From: Smithella sp. M82
Lineage (GTDB): Bacteria; Desulfobacterota; Syntrophia; Syntrophales; Smithellaceae
Reading direction: 5' to 3'
DNA: 64,000 bases
Assembly (NCBI GenBank): GCA_001683985.1
Contig: MAEO01000044.1
Coordinates: forward strand, 1-64,000
In this document: positions 52,726 to 62,111 of the stretch, in pieces
How positions within the stretch are numbered: the stretch's first letter is position 1
How the letters are laid out: every line of letters starts with the position of its first letter
Notes under the pieces: generated by a model
Databases searched by the model: none
Seen by the model: only the letters and a program-made list of their open reading frames with translations
What the model was told of the DNA's origin: nothing
Program-made: the position numbers and the translations under genes

Positions 52726-53316
52726 TTACTTTTCCATGATACCGCCTATAGAATATTTTGAACGAAGCGGATAATCTTTGTAGGCGATATCCTTAAAAAC
52801 TCCCGTCCGCGCCTGTCCTACAGTGGCAATCAATTCATTATCTATGTAAATGCGGCCGTCACCAATTACTATACTCGCGCCCGATTCCTTCAAAAGAGAA
52901 TAACGCCGCACATCAACTTCAAAACGAACACATTTGTTAAACGGACGAATCTGACCGTTAAAAGCTACTTCTCCGCAACCCAATGCCCTGCCCGTACCCA
53001 GCGAACCTTTCCAAACGCAGAAAAAACCAAGTAATTGCCAGATAGCGTCTACTCCCAGGCATCCGGGCTGTACCGGATCACCCGAAAAATGGCATTGAAA
53101 ATACCATGCATCCAGACGAATGTCCTGTTCAGCTATTATCTTTCCCTGCTTTCCGTCACTTTCTATCAACAGTATACGATCAACCATAAGAAAGGGAGGC
53201 GCAGGAAGTTTCGCGTCAAAATGTTCCGGAGGATCGGTTATCAGCCGGCCATAAGAAAAAGCAAGAAGCTCTTCAAAGTTGAAATGATCGCGCTTTAAAA
53301 ATTCCTGATATTTCAT
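52726..53316 (-). CDS. fabA: FabA-type 3-hydroxydecanoyl-ACP dehydratase/isomerase
   Basis: 196 residues. The signature CHFSGDPVQPGCLGVDAIWQ gives the catalytic His76 and Asp90 of FabA, with FGCHF-like and GRALGCGEVAFNGQI blocks also as in E. coli FabA. FabA dehydrates hydroxydecanoyl-ACP and isomerises the trans-2 to the cis-3 double bond, which lets unsaturated chains form without oxygen. Placing it first in the lipid locus suggests that the double bond is a starting point for later radical chemistry. The usual fabB partner could be one of the two ketosynthases. Confidence 0.93.
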   Translation of the reverse strand: MKYQEFLKRDHFNFEELLAFSYGRLITDPPEHFDAKLPAPPFLMVDRILLIESDGKQGKIIAEQDIRLDAWYFQCHFSGDPVQPGCLGVDAIWQLLGFFCVWKGSLGTGRALGCGEVAFNGQIRPFNKCVRFEVDVRRYSLLKESGASIVIGDGRIYIDNELIATVGQARTGVFKDIAYKDYPLRSKYSIGGIMEK

Positions 53317-53996
53317 AAGTATTCTGCTCTTTCCGCATACTAAAAGTGCGATAATGCAATGATTTCCAATAATTTAAGACAAATATAAGAAATGAACTCT
53401 TTTGTCAAAAGAAAAATGCCCAAATTAATATTTGAATCATCATGATTCTAATTAATCCATTAGTCCCACTCCGCTTCGCTACGGGGATAATTCCCAATCC
53501 CGACAAATTAGAATTGGATAGTTCGACCAACGCTTTAATGAGCCTTTATTTTCCGAAACGTAGTGATCGGAAAATATTAGAGCGAATTATCCCGCCACTT
53601 CCAAGTGGCAGGGTCAAACTTCATCCCGATTCGTCGGGATTCGTTTTCAGAGAGACTCACTATATTTTTAATGGCTTTGAAAATGAATTTGCGTTATAAG
53701 GTTGCGCAATATAATAATACGGGGCTACGCAATAGAAGAAGATGAACCCTTCTGAAATTGTTTTTGTCATTTCGACCAAAGGCGAAAGCCCGGCAGGGAA
53801 CCCCGGCAGATCCCCGGCGTATGCCTGGGTATGCTCGGGGAGAAATCTTTAGTAAACGAAAATGATAAAGATTTCTCGTCGTCTCGATACCTTACATTTG
53901 CCGGGCAAGAGTATCGGGACTCCTCGAAATGACAGATTTGATTTTCTTAAAAGTCTATTGTTTATTCTGGGATAATCCAAAATCAGGAAAACAAAA
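53317..53996. other. 680-base intergenic repeat zone
   Basis: No credible gene. One 85-codon plus-strand frame (53442-53699) is built from repeat-like palindromes (GCCACTTCCAAGTGGC near 53598-53613, CCCGATTCGTCGGGA near 53625) and is rejected. Copy 5 of the GTCATTTCGA repeat is at 53765-53934. The divergent promoters of fabA and the rubredoxin gene must lie here, but none could be fixed. Confidence 0.6.
53765..53934. repeat. GTCATTTCGA...TCGAAATGAC dispersed repeat, copy 5
   Basis: The longest copy, about 170 bases. Begins TGTCATTTCGACC and ends CTCCTCGAAATGACA. Contains GGGAGAAATCT and AAAGATTTCTCGTCGTCTCG, the inner arms that define the family, and a CCCGGCGTATGCC-like unit. Confidence 0.7.
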
Positions 53997-54686
53997 ATGA
54001 ACAAGGCCGCCCTTCATAAAATCAGTTATGGTTTATATATCGTCACATCCGGGCAAGGAGATAAATTCAACGGTCAGATTGCCAACTCCATGTTTCAGGT
54101 AACCTCCAATCCGGCAACAATCGCCATAAGCATAAACAAAGAAAACTATAGTCATGAATTGATAAGATTCAGCCGCAAATTTGCGGTTTCCATTTTGTCG
54201 GAAGCAACGCCAATGACTTTCATCGGTCTTTTCGGCTTCAAAAGCGGACGCGATGTAAATAAACTTCAAAATGTAAAGACAAAAACAGGAATAACAGGCG
54301 TTCCTATAGTGGTGGAAAATACGGTTTCCTATATAGAGGTGGAACTGGAAAAAGAAATGGATTGCGGCACACACACGATTTTCGTGGGTAACATTGTCGA
54401 TTGTGACGTGGTAAGCAGTGACGAACCCATGACTTACGCTTATTACCAGAAGGTCAAGGGAGGAAAATCACCGAAAACTGCACCTACTTACATCAAAGAC
54501 GAACCTGCCGCCGGTGCGCAACCCTCTTCCAGATATGTTTGCAGTGTCTGCGGTTATGTTTATGACCCAGCTATAGGTGATCCCGATAACGGAATTGCTG
54601 CGGGAACAAAGTTTGAAGACTTGCCGGACTCATGGACGTGCCCTATCTGCGACGCGGATAAATCGAAATTCGAAAAAGAAAAATAA
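53997..54686 (+). CDS. hrb: High-molecular-weight rubredoxin (flavin reductase-rubredoxin fusion)
   Basis: 229 residues. The N-terminal FMN-binding flavin reductase domain (about 1-155) contains [21 protein letters not shown] short linker leads to the rubredoxin domain with [10 protein letters not shown] and CPICDAD, the two Cys-x2-Cys knuckles that bind iron. Such fusions feed electrons to flavodiiron oxygen or NO reductases in anaerobes. It stands alone, with no flavodiiron gene in the window. It supports a strict-anaerobe host. Confidence 0.9.
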   Translation: MNKAALHKISYGLYIVTSGQGDKFNGQIANSMFQVTSNPATIAISINKENYSHELIRFSRKFAVSILSEATPMTFIGLFGFKSGRDVNKLQNVKTKTGITGVPIVVENTVSYIEVELEKEMDCGTHTIFVGNIVDCDVVSSDEPMTYAYYQKVKGGKSPKTAPTYIKDEPAAGAQPSSRYVCSVCGYVYDPAIGDPDNGIAAGTKFEDLPDSWTCPICDADKSKFEKEK

Positions 54687-54758
54687 TAACTACGGAACAT
54701 ATAATATTATTGCAAATGCTTCGTTGCATTTTTCATTAAAAGCTACTATTAATAACAT

Positions 54759-54788
54759 CCTAAACTTGTTAATCCTAAACTTGTTAAT
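54759..54788. repeat. Tandem 15-bp direct repeat
   Basis: CCTAAACTTGTTAAT occurs twice without gap (54759-54773, 54774-54788) in the AT-rich space before the OmpA-like gene. Function unknown; could be a binding site or a slippage product. Confidence 0.5.
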
Positions 54789-54902
54789 TGACGAATTTTT
54801 AAAATTATGCAAGATTAAAACAGTTAATGTTTAAATATTGTGACATTACTGGAAAAACCAGTCTATAAACAAAATTTATATAGATAGAGGAGCTAACAGC
54901 TA

Positions 54903-56063
54903 ATGAAAAAGTCATTAGGAATTATAGTAGCGATAATGGTAACGGCTATTATATCAGGACTTTTTACTATGGCAAAGTACTCCAACGCAGTAGAGATTGG
55001 GGAAAATAGCCGTTTTATTGCCTATGATAACGGAACAGCACTGGATACAAAAACGAATCTGATGTGGGCAACCAAAGACAATGGAAGTAATATAAACTGG
55101 TCGGATGCAAAATCCTATTGCGAAAATTACAGAGGAGGGGGTTACACAGATTGGCGAATGCCGACAAAGTTTGAACTAAAAAGTTTATATGACGACTCAA
55201 TTTTTGGAAACAATGGTTATCATCTGACAAAACTGATAAATCTAACAGGGGCTTTCGTTTGGTCATCGGAAACGACCGGCACCAATCCCTTCGTTACCAG
55301 TTTCCAGTATGGTTTGGCATACGAGGAGCCTTCTTCCAACACCAGAAGAAATCGAGCGCTTCCGGTGCGATCTTTAAGTGGAGAAATGACAACCGTAGTA
55401 TCAGGTGCCGCTGTTGCTTCTTCTATTACTCCTGCCGGCGATGCTACTGAGGCTACAGGGCAATGGTGGGAAAAAAGATATGCTCCCAAGGTTGAACCAC
55501 CAGCCGCTTCGGTGGAAGTAACTCCTACTCCGGCGGAAGTGACTGTTTCCTCAGCTGAGGCACCAGTTGCTCCAGCAGAAGCAGCCGCTCCTCCGGTTGA
55601 GGCACCCGTTGCCCCCACCGAAGCAGTAACTCCCCCAGTCGAAGCGCCGGTTGCTCCCGTGGAAGTAGCTGTTCCTAAGGCTGAAAAACCGGTAACGGAA
55701 AAGATTGTCATACCTCTTAATATAAAATTCGATACGGCCAAGTCCGATATAAAGAAAAAATATGATAAGGACATCAAAAACGTAGCCGATTTTCTGAAAG
55801 CGAACCCGGAGGCTACAGCAGTAATCGAAGGTCATACCGATAATGTTGATATACATAACGAACCGGAAAGAAATATGCGATTGTCTCAGGCCCGTGCCGA
55901 CAGTGTCAGGCAGTATCTGATTGATGATTTCGGCATTGATGCATCGCGTATCAGCGCTGTTGGTTATGGACCGAATAAACCGATTGCCAACAATGACACC
56001 ATAGAAGGAAGAATGAAGAATCGCAGAGTTGAAGCTATCATCGAAATGGTGAAGATGAAATAA
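54903..56063 (+). CDS. Surface protein with N-terminal DUF1566 domain, Pro/Ala repeat linker and C-terminal OmpA domain
   Basis: 386 residues. An N-terminal signal anchor (about 1-30, LGIIVAIMVTAIISGLFTM) is followed by a DUF1566/Lcl-C-like domain (about 35-165, with ALDTKTNLMWATKDNG and NYRGGGYTDWRMPTKFEL). A low-complexity linker (about 200-265) repeats AP-V-P-EA units: a stretch of ~five near-copies. The OmpA-C domain (about 270-386) has IEGHTDNVDI and RLSQARADSVRQYL and binds peptidoglycan. It is probably anchored in the periplasm or outer membrane with the DUF1566 part displayed. GAGGAG precedes the ATG. Confidence 0.88.
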   Translation: MKKSLGIIVAIMVTAIISGLFTMAKYSNAVEIGENSRFIAYDNGTALDTKTNLMWATKDNGSNINWSDAKSYCENYRGGGYTDWRMPTKFELKSLYDDSIFGNNGYHLTKLINLTGAFVWSSETTGTNPFVTSFQYGLAYEEPSSNTRRNRALPVRSLSGEMTTVVSGAAVASSITPAGDATEATGQWWEKRYAPKVEPPAASVEVTPTPAEVTVSSAEAPVAPAEAAAPPVEAPVAPTEAVTPPVEAPVAPVEVAVPKAEKPVTEKIVIPLNIKFDTAKSDIKKKYDKDIKNVADFLKANPEATAVIEGHTDNVDIHNEPERNMRLSQARADSVRQYLIDDFGIDASRISAVGYGPNKPIANNDTIEGRMKNRRVEAIIEMVKMK

Positions 56064-56092
56064 TTCTTTAACATAACCATCGTTTAATAATT

Positions 56093-56128
56093 AAGGCCTC
56101 GTAACTCGTACAAAGTTACGAGGCCTTT
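56093..56128 (+). terminator. Rho-independent terminator (bidirectional look)
   Basis: Stem AAGGCCTCGTAAC (56093-56105), nine-base loop, GTTACGAGGCCTT (56115-56127) and a T-run. The 13-bp perfect stem is the strongest terminator in the window. It ends the DUF1566-OmpA transcript; a run of A before the left arm makes it plausible for the opposite strand too. Confidence 0.85.
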
Positions 56129-56135
56129 TCTTAAC

Positions 56136-56180
56136 GAGACTCAAATTTCACAAGCATAGCGTAGGTGAAATTTGTAAGTC
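56136..56180. repeat. Imperfect inverted repeat (GAGACTCAAATTTCA family), copy 2
   Basis: Left arm GAGACTCAAATTTCA at 56136-56150 is identical to the reverse complement of the right arm of the copy at 636-679. The right arm TGAAATTTG starts at 56166. It lies just beyond the terminator and before the stop of the radical SAM gene. Confidence 0.55.
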
Positions 56181-56183
56181 GAA

Positions 56184-57872
56184 TTATCCTACAGCTTTTC
56201 GGTATTCACTTACCAGCGCTTCTTTGGAAACGCCAAGATCAATGATATCCCACGGCAGAATTTCATCGAATTGCTTTTGGCGGTAAACGTAGAAATCCGG
56301 ATTTACATTCACTTCTTTTAACGCCTGCGCCCAATTTTCTTCCAGACGGTTTACAGCCAGTAATAATTCACCCACCCGACGATCACCTAAAGAAAGCAGG
56401 GCCTGAATATAGTTCCACTTCGGAACGTCGTGGATAACTTTGATCTGCTTATCCTTACTAAAAGCATTCTTGATTTTTTTGATTTTTTTGCCGGCTTCAT
56501 GGACATCGGCCAGCGCGCACCACTGCAAAGGTGTTTTAGGCTTTGGAATAAATTGATTAATACTCAGCGTAATACGCCGGAACTTTTTTTTACCTTTAAA
56601 ATAATGCAGGATATGGCTCTGAACTTTTTTTACAAGTTCAATTATGGCATCGATATCTTTTTCTTCTTCTTCAGCCAGTCCCACCATAAAATAGAGCCTC
56701 AAACTGGTAATTTCTTTTTTTACCAATAATTCTATCGCATGAATTATCTCCGCTTCAGTTATGCCTTTACGCAAAAGGTCACGCATTCTCTGACTGCCCG
56801 CCTCCGGGGCAAGCGCGACCGTTTCAATGCCATTGGCTTTTATTAAATCAACAGTTTCTTCATTTATCCGGTCAATTCGCAGAGAACCAAAACCGGCCTG
56901 TGCCCTTTGTGCAATTATATGTCCACAAATATGTATCAGATCGGGATGATCGGAAACAGCCGTACCGACAAGACCTATTTTCTTTTTTCTTTCCAATCCA
57001 CGGTTAATAGAAGCAGTAATTTCAGCTTTGTTACGAAAACGCGGTGGGCAATAAACGAAACTAGCCGCACAAAAACGACAGCTTCTGGCGCAACCTCTGT
57101 TTACTTCCACCAGAAACATATCTTCCATTTCGGTTTGAGGCGCACTAATAATTTCTTCTGTAGAAAATGAATTAATGTCTCTTACATGTTGTATTTTTAT
57201 TTTGTCAGGCAAATCAACTTCACAAGGCTTTATTGACTGAATCCTGCCTTCTATAGAATAATTTACCTTATAAAGGCTGGGAACATAAATATTGCTTGTT
57301 TTTCTTTGTAGATTTTTTAGCAACTCCTGCCGTTCAAGAGCAAGAAGGCGTGCCTCTTCAAAGTAACGGCAGAACTGTGGTAACGCTTCTTCGGCTTCAC
57401 CTAAAATAAACAAATCAAAGAAATCAGCCAGCGGTTCGGGATTGAGCGTAGGAGCAATACCACCACCGACAATCAAAGGATAATGCTCTGAACGATCCTT
57501 TGCCAACAAGGGTATCCCCGCAAAATCCAGCATTTTTAATATATTGGGATAATCGTTTTCGAACGATAAAGAAAATGCCAAAATGTCAAATTCGATTATT
57601 GGTTTTTGATTTTCCAGGCTAAATATTTCTGCCGTTCCGGAAGTGTATTCGGCGTCGTTTCCGGGATCCGGCAGAAATACTCTCTCACATAGGAAGGAAG
57701 ATTGCTCATTAAATATTTTATATACCGTTTGAAAGCCCAGGTTTGCCATGCCTGTACGATAATAATTCGGGTATGCCAGACAAACCGTATTGTATGTGCC
57801 CCAAACTTTTCTTATATATCCAGTCTCTCTTTCTAGAACGGCAGCATGTTTTCTTCTAACTTTCCAATCCAT
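56184..57872 (-). CDS. B12-binding-type radical SAM protein (TIGR03960-like)
   Basis: 562 residues. The N-terminal B12-binding-like half contains YYRTGMANLGFQTVY and ILGEAEEALPQF, and the radical SAM site is CARSCRFC (about 260-267). Later motifs include LAPEAGSQRMRDLLRKG and KPKTPLQW. Proteins of this group are large, widespread in anaerobes, and often found as a split or fused TIGR03960/TIGR03936 pair; the TIGR03936-like half is absent here. The role is unknown, with a link to tRNA or lipid modification only speculative. Upstream of ftsZ in the opposite transcription order, it follows ftsZ on the same strand. Confidence 0.85.
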   Translation of the reverse strand: MDWKVRRKHAAVLERETGYIRKVWGTYNTVCLAYPNYYRTGMANLGFQTVYKIFNEQSSFLCERVFLPDPGNDAEYTSGTAEIFSLENQKPIIEFDILAFSLSFENDYPNILKMLDFAGIPLLAKDRSEHYPLIVGGGIAPTLNPEPLADFFDLFILGEAEEALPQFCRYFEEARLLALERQELLKNLQRKTSNIYVPSLYKVNYSIEGRIQSIKPCEVDLPDKIKIQHVRDINSFSTEEIISAPQTEMEDMFLVEVNRGCARSCRFCAASFVYCPPRFRNKAEITASINRGLERKKKIGLVGTAVSDHPDLIHICGHIIAQRAQAGFGSLRIDRINEETVDLIKANGIETVALAPEAGSQRMRDLLRKGITEAEIIHAIELLVKKEITSLRLYFMVGLAEEEEKDIDAIIELVKKVQSHILHYFKGKKKFRRITLSINQFIPKPKTPLQWCALADVHEAGKKIKKIKNAFSKDKQIKVIHDVPKWNYIQALLSLGDRRVGELLLAVNRLEENWAQALKEVNVNPDFYVYRQKQFDEILPWDIIDLGVSKEALVSEYRKAVG

Positions 57873-57903
57873 TACTTCTCATGGCCTGTATCTAATAATC
57901 TTT

Positions 57904-59058
57904 CTAATCGGCCTGACGGCGTAAAAACGTCGGAACCTGTATATCGGTCATATTGTCGGCTTCATCGCTAATATTAACATTCGTAAAATTCAGATTGTTT
58001 TGTCCCTTCCCCCGGCGTATGAAAGCAGGTGTCGATAAATCATCCCGACGGAAACCTCCCAAATGTGTTACGTTTCCCAGTGATTCCTTTTTCTTTGATA
58101 TATTATCAAAACCGGTGGCGATGACTGTGATACGAATTTCATCCTTCATATTCTGATCAATTACAGTTCCGAAAATAATATTCGCTTCTTCATCTGCTTC
58201 TTCTTGAATCAACGACGAAGCTTCATTAACCTCACAAAGGCTCATATCCGGTCCACCTGTAATATTGAGCAAAATTCCCCGTGCGCCCTGGATGGTATTG
58301 TTTTCCAACAAAGGAGATGAAATCGCTTTCTGGGCTGCTTCTACCGCCCGGTTTTCGCCGCTTGCCGCGCCTGTACCCATAATGGCTATGCCCATGTTGG
58401 TCATGACACTCTTTACATCGGCAAAATCAAGGTTGATCAGTCCCGGAACCAGTATCAGATCCGATATGCCTTTAACCGCCTGATAAAGAATATCATCCGC
58501 CTTTTTGAACGCTTCCAAAAGCGACAAATTGCGGCCACCCAAACTTAGAAGTCGTTGGTTGGGAACAACAATAAGCGTATCTACAATATCCCGCAATTGT
58601 GCGATACCCTCTTCAGCCTGAATATTACGTTTTTTACCTTCAAACTGGAAAGGTTTGGTAACTACAGCAATGGTCAGAATGCTGCATTCACGGGCTATCT
58701 CCGCAATCACAGGGGCCGCGCCTGTTCCGGTTCCTCCTCCCATCCCGGCGGTGATAAAAATCATGTCCGCACCTTCCAGAAACGGCCTGATTTCATCGCG
58801 CGATTCCAGCGCCGCCTGTTTGCCGATTTCAGGATTGGAACCGGCTCCCAGACCTTTCGTTATCTGTGAACCGATTTGAAGCTTAATTGGCGCATTGGAC
58901 ACGCCGAGTGCCTGCGCGTCCGTATTGGCGTTGATGAAATCGACTCCTCCCAGAGACGACGCAATCATTGTATTAACGGCGTTTCCGCCGCCGCCGCCTA
59001 CGCCGATCACCTTTATTTTCGCCAAATTTTCACTGCATACTTCTGTTAATTCAAACAT
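57904..59058 (-). CDS. ftsZ: Cell division protein FtsZ
   Basis: 384 residues, tubulin-like GTPase forming the Z ring. The N-terminal [13 protein letters not shown] (about 17-29) and the tubulin signature [11 protein letters not shown] (about 106-116) bind GTP. The C-terminal linker is followed by [12 protein letters not shown], the conserved tail that binds FtsA/ZipA. It is the last gene of the dcw cluster here, 15 bases after ftsA. Confidence 0.97.
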   Translation of the reverse strand: MFELTEVCSENLAKIKVIGVGGGGGNAVNTMIASSLGGVDFINANTDAQALGVSNAPIKLQIGSQITKGLGAGSNPEIGKQAALESRDEIRPFLEGADMIFITAGMGGGTGTGAAPVIAEIARECSILTIAVVTKPFQFEGKKRNIQAEEGIAQLRDIVDTLIVVPNQRLLSLGGRNLSLLEAFKKADDILYQAVKGISDLILVPGLINLDFADVKSVMTNMGIAIMGTGAASGENRAVEAAQKAISSPLLENNTIQGARGILLNITGGPDMSLCEVNEASSLIQEEADEEANIIFGTVIDQNMKDEIRITVIATGFDNISKKKESLGNVTHLGGFRRDDLSTPAFIRRGKGQNNLNFTNVNISDEADNMTDIQVPTFLRRQAD

Positions 59059-59073
59059 GTTCTCTCCTTCCTT

Positions 59074-60312
59074 TCAAAAAAATTCTGAAAACATTTTTTT
59101 TGCCGTTCTTATCATTTTACCAAAAACATTCGTTGTATTTCTGTAGATCGAATCACCGCCCAACTGATTATTTCCATATATAATTAAACCGACACCTATA
59201 GCATGTGCCGGTGAATTTACTATATCGGAAAGACCTCCTATACCGATAGGAATGCCTTTGCGAGCCGGCATATCAAAGATTTGTTCGGCAAGTTCGGTAA
59301 TGCCGTACAAAAGCGACGTTCCTCCGGTCAAAACAACTCCGGCTGCCAGTAAATCTTCGAAACCGAAACGGACAACTTCCTTGTAAGCAAGATTTAAAAT
59401 TTCCTCCATTCTCGGCTCTATTATTCGCCCCAGTATCTGACGCGATACTTCACGGTCTTCTCTGCCGCCCAAACTGGGCACATTGATGGTTTCATCCTTG
59501 GGAATCATGGAAGTCAGGGCACATCCGTATTTCAGTTTAATCTTTTCAGCATCGCCCAGCGGTGTTCGTAACCCGGTGGAAATATCCGATGTAAGATAAT
59601 TTCCGCCAACCGGTAAAATCGCCGTATGCTTGATGCTGCCTTCAGAAAAAATCGTAACAGAAGTATTGGCTCCGCCAATATCAAGAAGAACTACTCCCAA
59701 ATCTTTTTCATCGGAACTTAACACTGCCTCCCCTGCTGCCAATTGTTCCAGGACAACATCATCAATATCCAAACCTACTCTGTTGACGGATTTTACAATG
59801 TCCTGAATAGCCGAAGTAGCTCCGGTAACAATATGTACTTTAGCTTCCAGTCGAACACCGGACATTCCTATGGGATCTTTAATTCCCTCCTGACCGTCAA
59901 TCACATAACTCTGCGGAAGAATGTGCATGATTTCCCTGCCAACGGGAATAGCAATGGCTTTGGCAGCTTCGATTGCTCTTTGTACATCGCTTTCGCTAAC
60001 TTCCCTGCCTTTTATGGAGACTATACTCAACGAATTCTGTCCTTTAATATGACTGCCGGATATCCCGACGTAGACAGAATTGATGCGGCATCCGGACATG
60101 TGTTCAGCTTCATCCACCGCTGTTTTTATTGATTCCACCATGCCGTCAATATTGACAACAGTTCCCTTCCTTATTTCCTTGGTCAGAGATGTTCCGACAC
60201 CGATTATGTTAACGCCGGGTTCGGCAACCTCTCCTACAATAGCCGTGGTTTTTGTCGATCCGATGTCGAGTCCAACTATGACATTGCTTCTTTTTCCCAT
60301 CAGCCCTCTCAC
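59074..60312 (-). CDS. ftsA: Cell division protein FtsA
   Basis: 412 residues of the actin fold. GLDIGSTKTTAIVGE (about 13-27) is the phosphate-1 motif, and the unique 1c domain and the later VVLTGGTSLL phosphate motif are present. A C-terminal amphipathic helix (IRTAKKMFSEFF) anchors the protein to the membrane. It links FtsZ to the envelope. The neighbours ftsQ and ftsZ are in the standard order. Confidence 0.96.
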   Translation of the reverse strand: MRGLMGKRSNVIVGLDIGSTKTTAIVGEVAEPGVNIIGVGTSLTKEIRKGTVVNIDGMVESIKTAVDEAEHMSGCRINSVYVGISGSHIKGQNSLSIVSIKGREVSESDVQRAIEAAKAIAIPVGREIMHILPQSYVIDGQEGIKDPIGMSGVRLEAKVHIVTGATSAIQDIVKSVNRVGLDIDDVVLEQLAAGEAVLSSDEKDLGVVLLDIGGANTSVTIFSEGSIKHTAILPVGGNYLTSDISTGLRTPLGDAEKIKLKYGCALTSMIPKDETINVPSLGGREDREVSRQILGRIIEPRMEEILNLAYKEVVRFGFEDLLAAGVVLTGGTSLLYGITELAEQIFDMPARKGIPIGIGGLSDIVNSPAHAIGVGLIIYGNNQLGGDSIYRNTTNVFGKMIRTAKKMFSEFF

Positions 60313-60349
60313 CTCATTTTAAATTTTACCATTTAAAAAACTTTTCTCT

Positions 60350-61204
60350 TCATATCAGATACTGCTGACCTTTAATGTTCTGCTCTATGCGGCCAGGAAT
60401 ACTCTTACGTTGTATTGTAACCTTCGATTCATCAGATAAATCTATGCACAAATAGCCGCTTTTTATTCCTCGTCTTTCCAAATCCGCCATAATCATAGTT
60501 AATTGTCCCAGCTTTTTTTCGAAATCTCCTTTGCCCAGCTTCAAATAAAGGCCTGTACCGGAAATTAAGGATAATCCAAACACATCATCAATATGAATCT
60601 CGGAAATTGTACCAAGGTAAGCGTATTTACTGGAATCCGCTATAGTCTTCAATAATTTAAGTGAACTTAAAAAAAGCGGGGATTTAGTTTTATCTTTCAC
60701 TGTGACACCTATAAATATCGGAAGATCTACTTCATCGCTTTTAGCCAGTCTTTTAAATACAAAACCTTCCCCGTCCATCAAATAAAAACCATTAGACTGT
60801 TTGACTAAAGCCAATGGATTCCTTTCTTCCACTTCCAGAACAAGTTTGTTCGGCAGTTCCCTGCCAACATAAACATTTTTCACCCATTGATTTGAAGTAA
60901 CCCTGCGCACTACGGCATCCGTATTTATCGCCAATAGATTTTGTGCAGGTTTTATGTCCGCTAACTCCAGGACATCCTTTTCTGTCAGTTCCTTTACACC
61001 ACGTACGGAAATTTCTTTTATTTCAAAATATGATCTGCTTATAATGAAACTGTAAGCGTAAACAAAGAAAGTGGTCAGAACTGTGACGGCTGACAATACA
61101 CCAACAGCGGTAAAAAAATCTCCCGACATACCGACAAGACGTCGTCGCACCCGGTTTTTTTTCGCTTTCAAACCCGATTTTTTCAAATTAATTTTCTCCA
61201 ACAA
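60350..61204 (-). CDS. ftsQ: Cell division protein FtsQ/DivIB
   Basis: 284 residues. A short basic cytosolic N-end (KKSGLKAKKNRVRRRL), one membrane helix (about 30-52), a POTRA domain (about 60-130, starting YFEIKEISVRG) and a beta domain after it (KLVLEVEERNPLALVKQ). It connects FtsL/FtsB in the divisome. It overlaps murB by 17 bases and precedes ftsA by 38 bases. Confidence 0.93.
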   Translation of the reverse strand: MLEKINLKKSGLKAKKNRVRRRLVGMSGDFFTAVGVLSAVTVLTTFFVYAYSFIISRSYFEIKEISVRGVKELTEKDVLELADIKPAQNLLAINTDAVVRRVTSNQWVKNVYVGRELPNKLVLEVEERNPLALVKQSNGFYLMDGEGFVFKRLAKSDEVDLPIFIGVTVKDKTKSPLFLSSLKLLKTIADSSKYAYLGTISEIHIDDVFGLSLISGTGLYLKLGKGDFEKKLGQLTMIMADLERRGIKSGYLCIDLSDESKVTIQRKSIPGRIEQNIKGQQYLI

Positions 61205-62111
61205 TCACTACTTCTGTTTCCAATTTCACACCCTTTTCTTTTTCGGCTTTTGATTGAATAAGCGCAATCAGTTCCAAAACATCGGAAGCCGACGCACTAC
61301 CTCTGTTAACAATAAAATTGGCGTGCTTCGTCGATATTTGCGCGCCTCCCACACTCATTCCTTTCATTCCCATGTCTTCAATAAGTTTGCCGGCTATTTG
61401 CATGGGCAAATTTTTAAAAACGGATCCGGCATTAGGAAATTCCAAGGGATGTTTTTTCTGTCGCCATTGCAGAATTTCATTTATTTTTTTCTTAATCTTC
61501 TCGCGTTCGCCTTTTTTCAGCTTGAATTGGGCACCCAGTATTATTGTGTCGGGAGGCAACAATGTCCTACGGTAGCTGAAAGATATTTCTTCTCTCTTCA
61601 TTGTTTTGATTCCCTCTTCAGGATCAAGCAAATATATTGCTTTTATAACGTCTTTCATCTCTTTCCCGTAAGCTCCGGCATTCATCCATAGGGCGCCGCC
61701 CACAGTACCAGGAATCCCGGCGCAGAATTCCAGCCCTGTTAGTTCATTCGACACCGACATGTTGACAACCTTTACCAATGCCGCACCTGCCTGAGCAGAA
61801 ATAAGATAACCGACTTCCGGTGTATATTCGTAACTTATTTTTTTCATCCCGGTCATCAGCAAAATCGCTCCCCGGTATCCGCCATCCCGCACAATAATAT
61901 TGGTCAGATTACCTACCGGCAAAAAATTAATTTCTTTTTCTTTAAGCTTTTTTATAATCTCAACCAGTTGATTCTCACTTTTTATTAATACGAGAGCATC
62001 GGCATTCCCGCCAACAGCGAGTGATGTGTGTTGTGACATCGGCTCATCGTATAATATTTCCCCGGCTACTACATCGCTCAGAGCTTTTTTGATTTCATTT
62101 TTGCCGGTCAT
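61188..62111 (-). CDS. murB: UDP-N-acetylenolpyruvoylglucosamine reductase
   Basis: 307 residues, a flavoenzyme that makes UDP-MurNAc. FAD-binding LPVGNLTNIIVRDGGYRG, NAGAYGKEMKDVI and NAGSVFKNL (the catalytic Ser) are present. The C-terminal ETEVVIVGEN contains the catalytic Glu. It overlaps ftsQ and murC at each end, a tight operon. Confidence 0.96.
   Translation of the reverse strand: MTGKNEIKKALSDVVAGEILYDEPMSQHTSLAVGGNADALVLIKSENQLVEIIKKLKEKEINFLPVGNLTNIIVRDGGYRGAILLMTGMKKISYEYTPEVGYLISAQAGAALVKVVNMSVSNELTGLEFCAGIPGTVGGALWMNAGAYGKEMKDVIKAIYLLDPEEGIKTMKREEISFSYRRTLLPPDTIILGAQFKLKKGEREKIKKKINEILQWRQKKHPLEFPNAGSVFKNLPMQIAGKLIEDMGMKGMSVGGAQISTKHANFIVNRGSASASDVLELIALIQSKAEKEKGVKLETEVVIVGEN

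Noticed and set aside
53442-53699. 85-codon plus-strand frame in the intergenic zone
   Set aside because: Composed of short palindromes and repeat-like sequence, with no ribosome site and no family likeness.
55500-55700. Short repeats in the DUF1566-OmpA gene as a CRISPR or intergenic array
   Set aside because: The repeats are in frame and encode a Pro/Ala/Val linker; there are no regular spacers.
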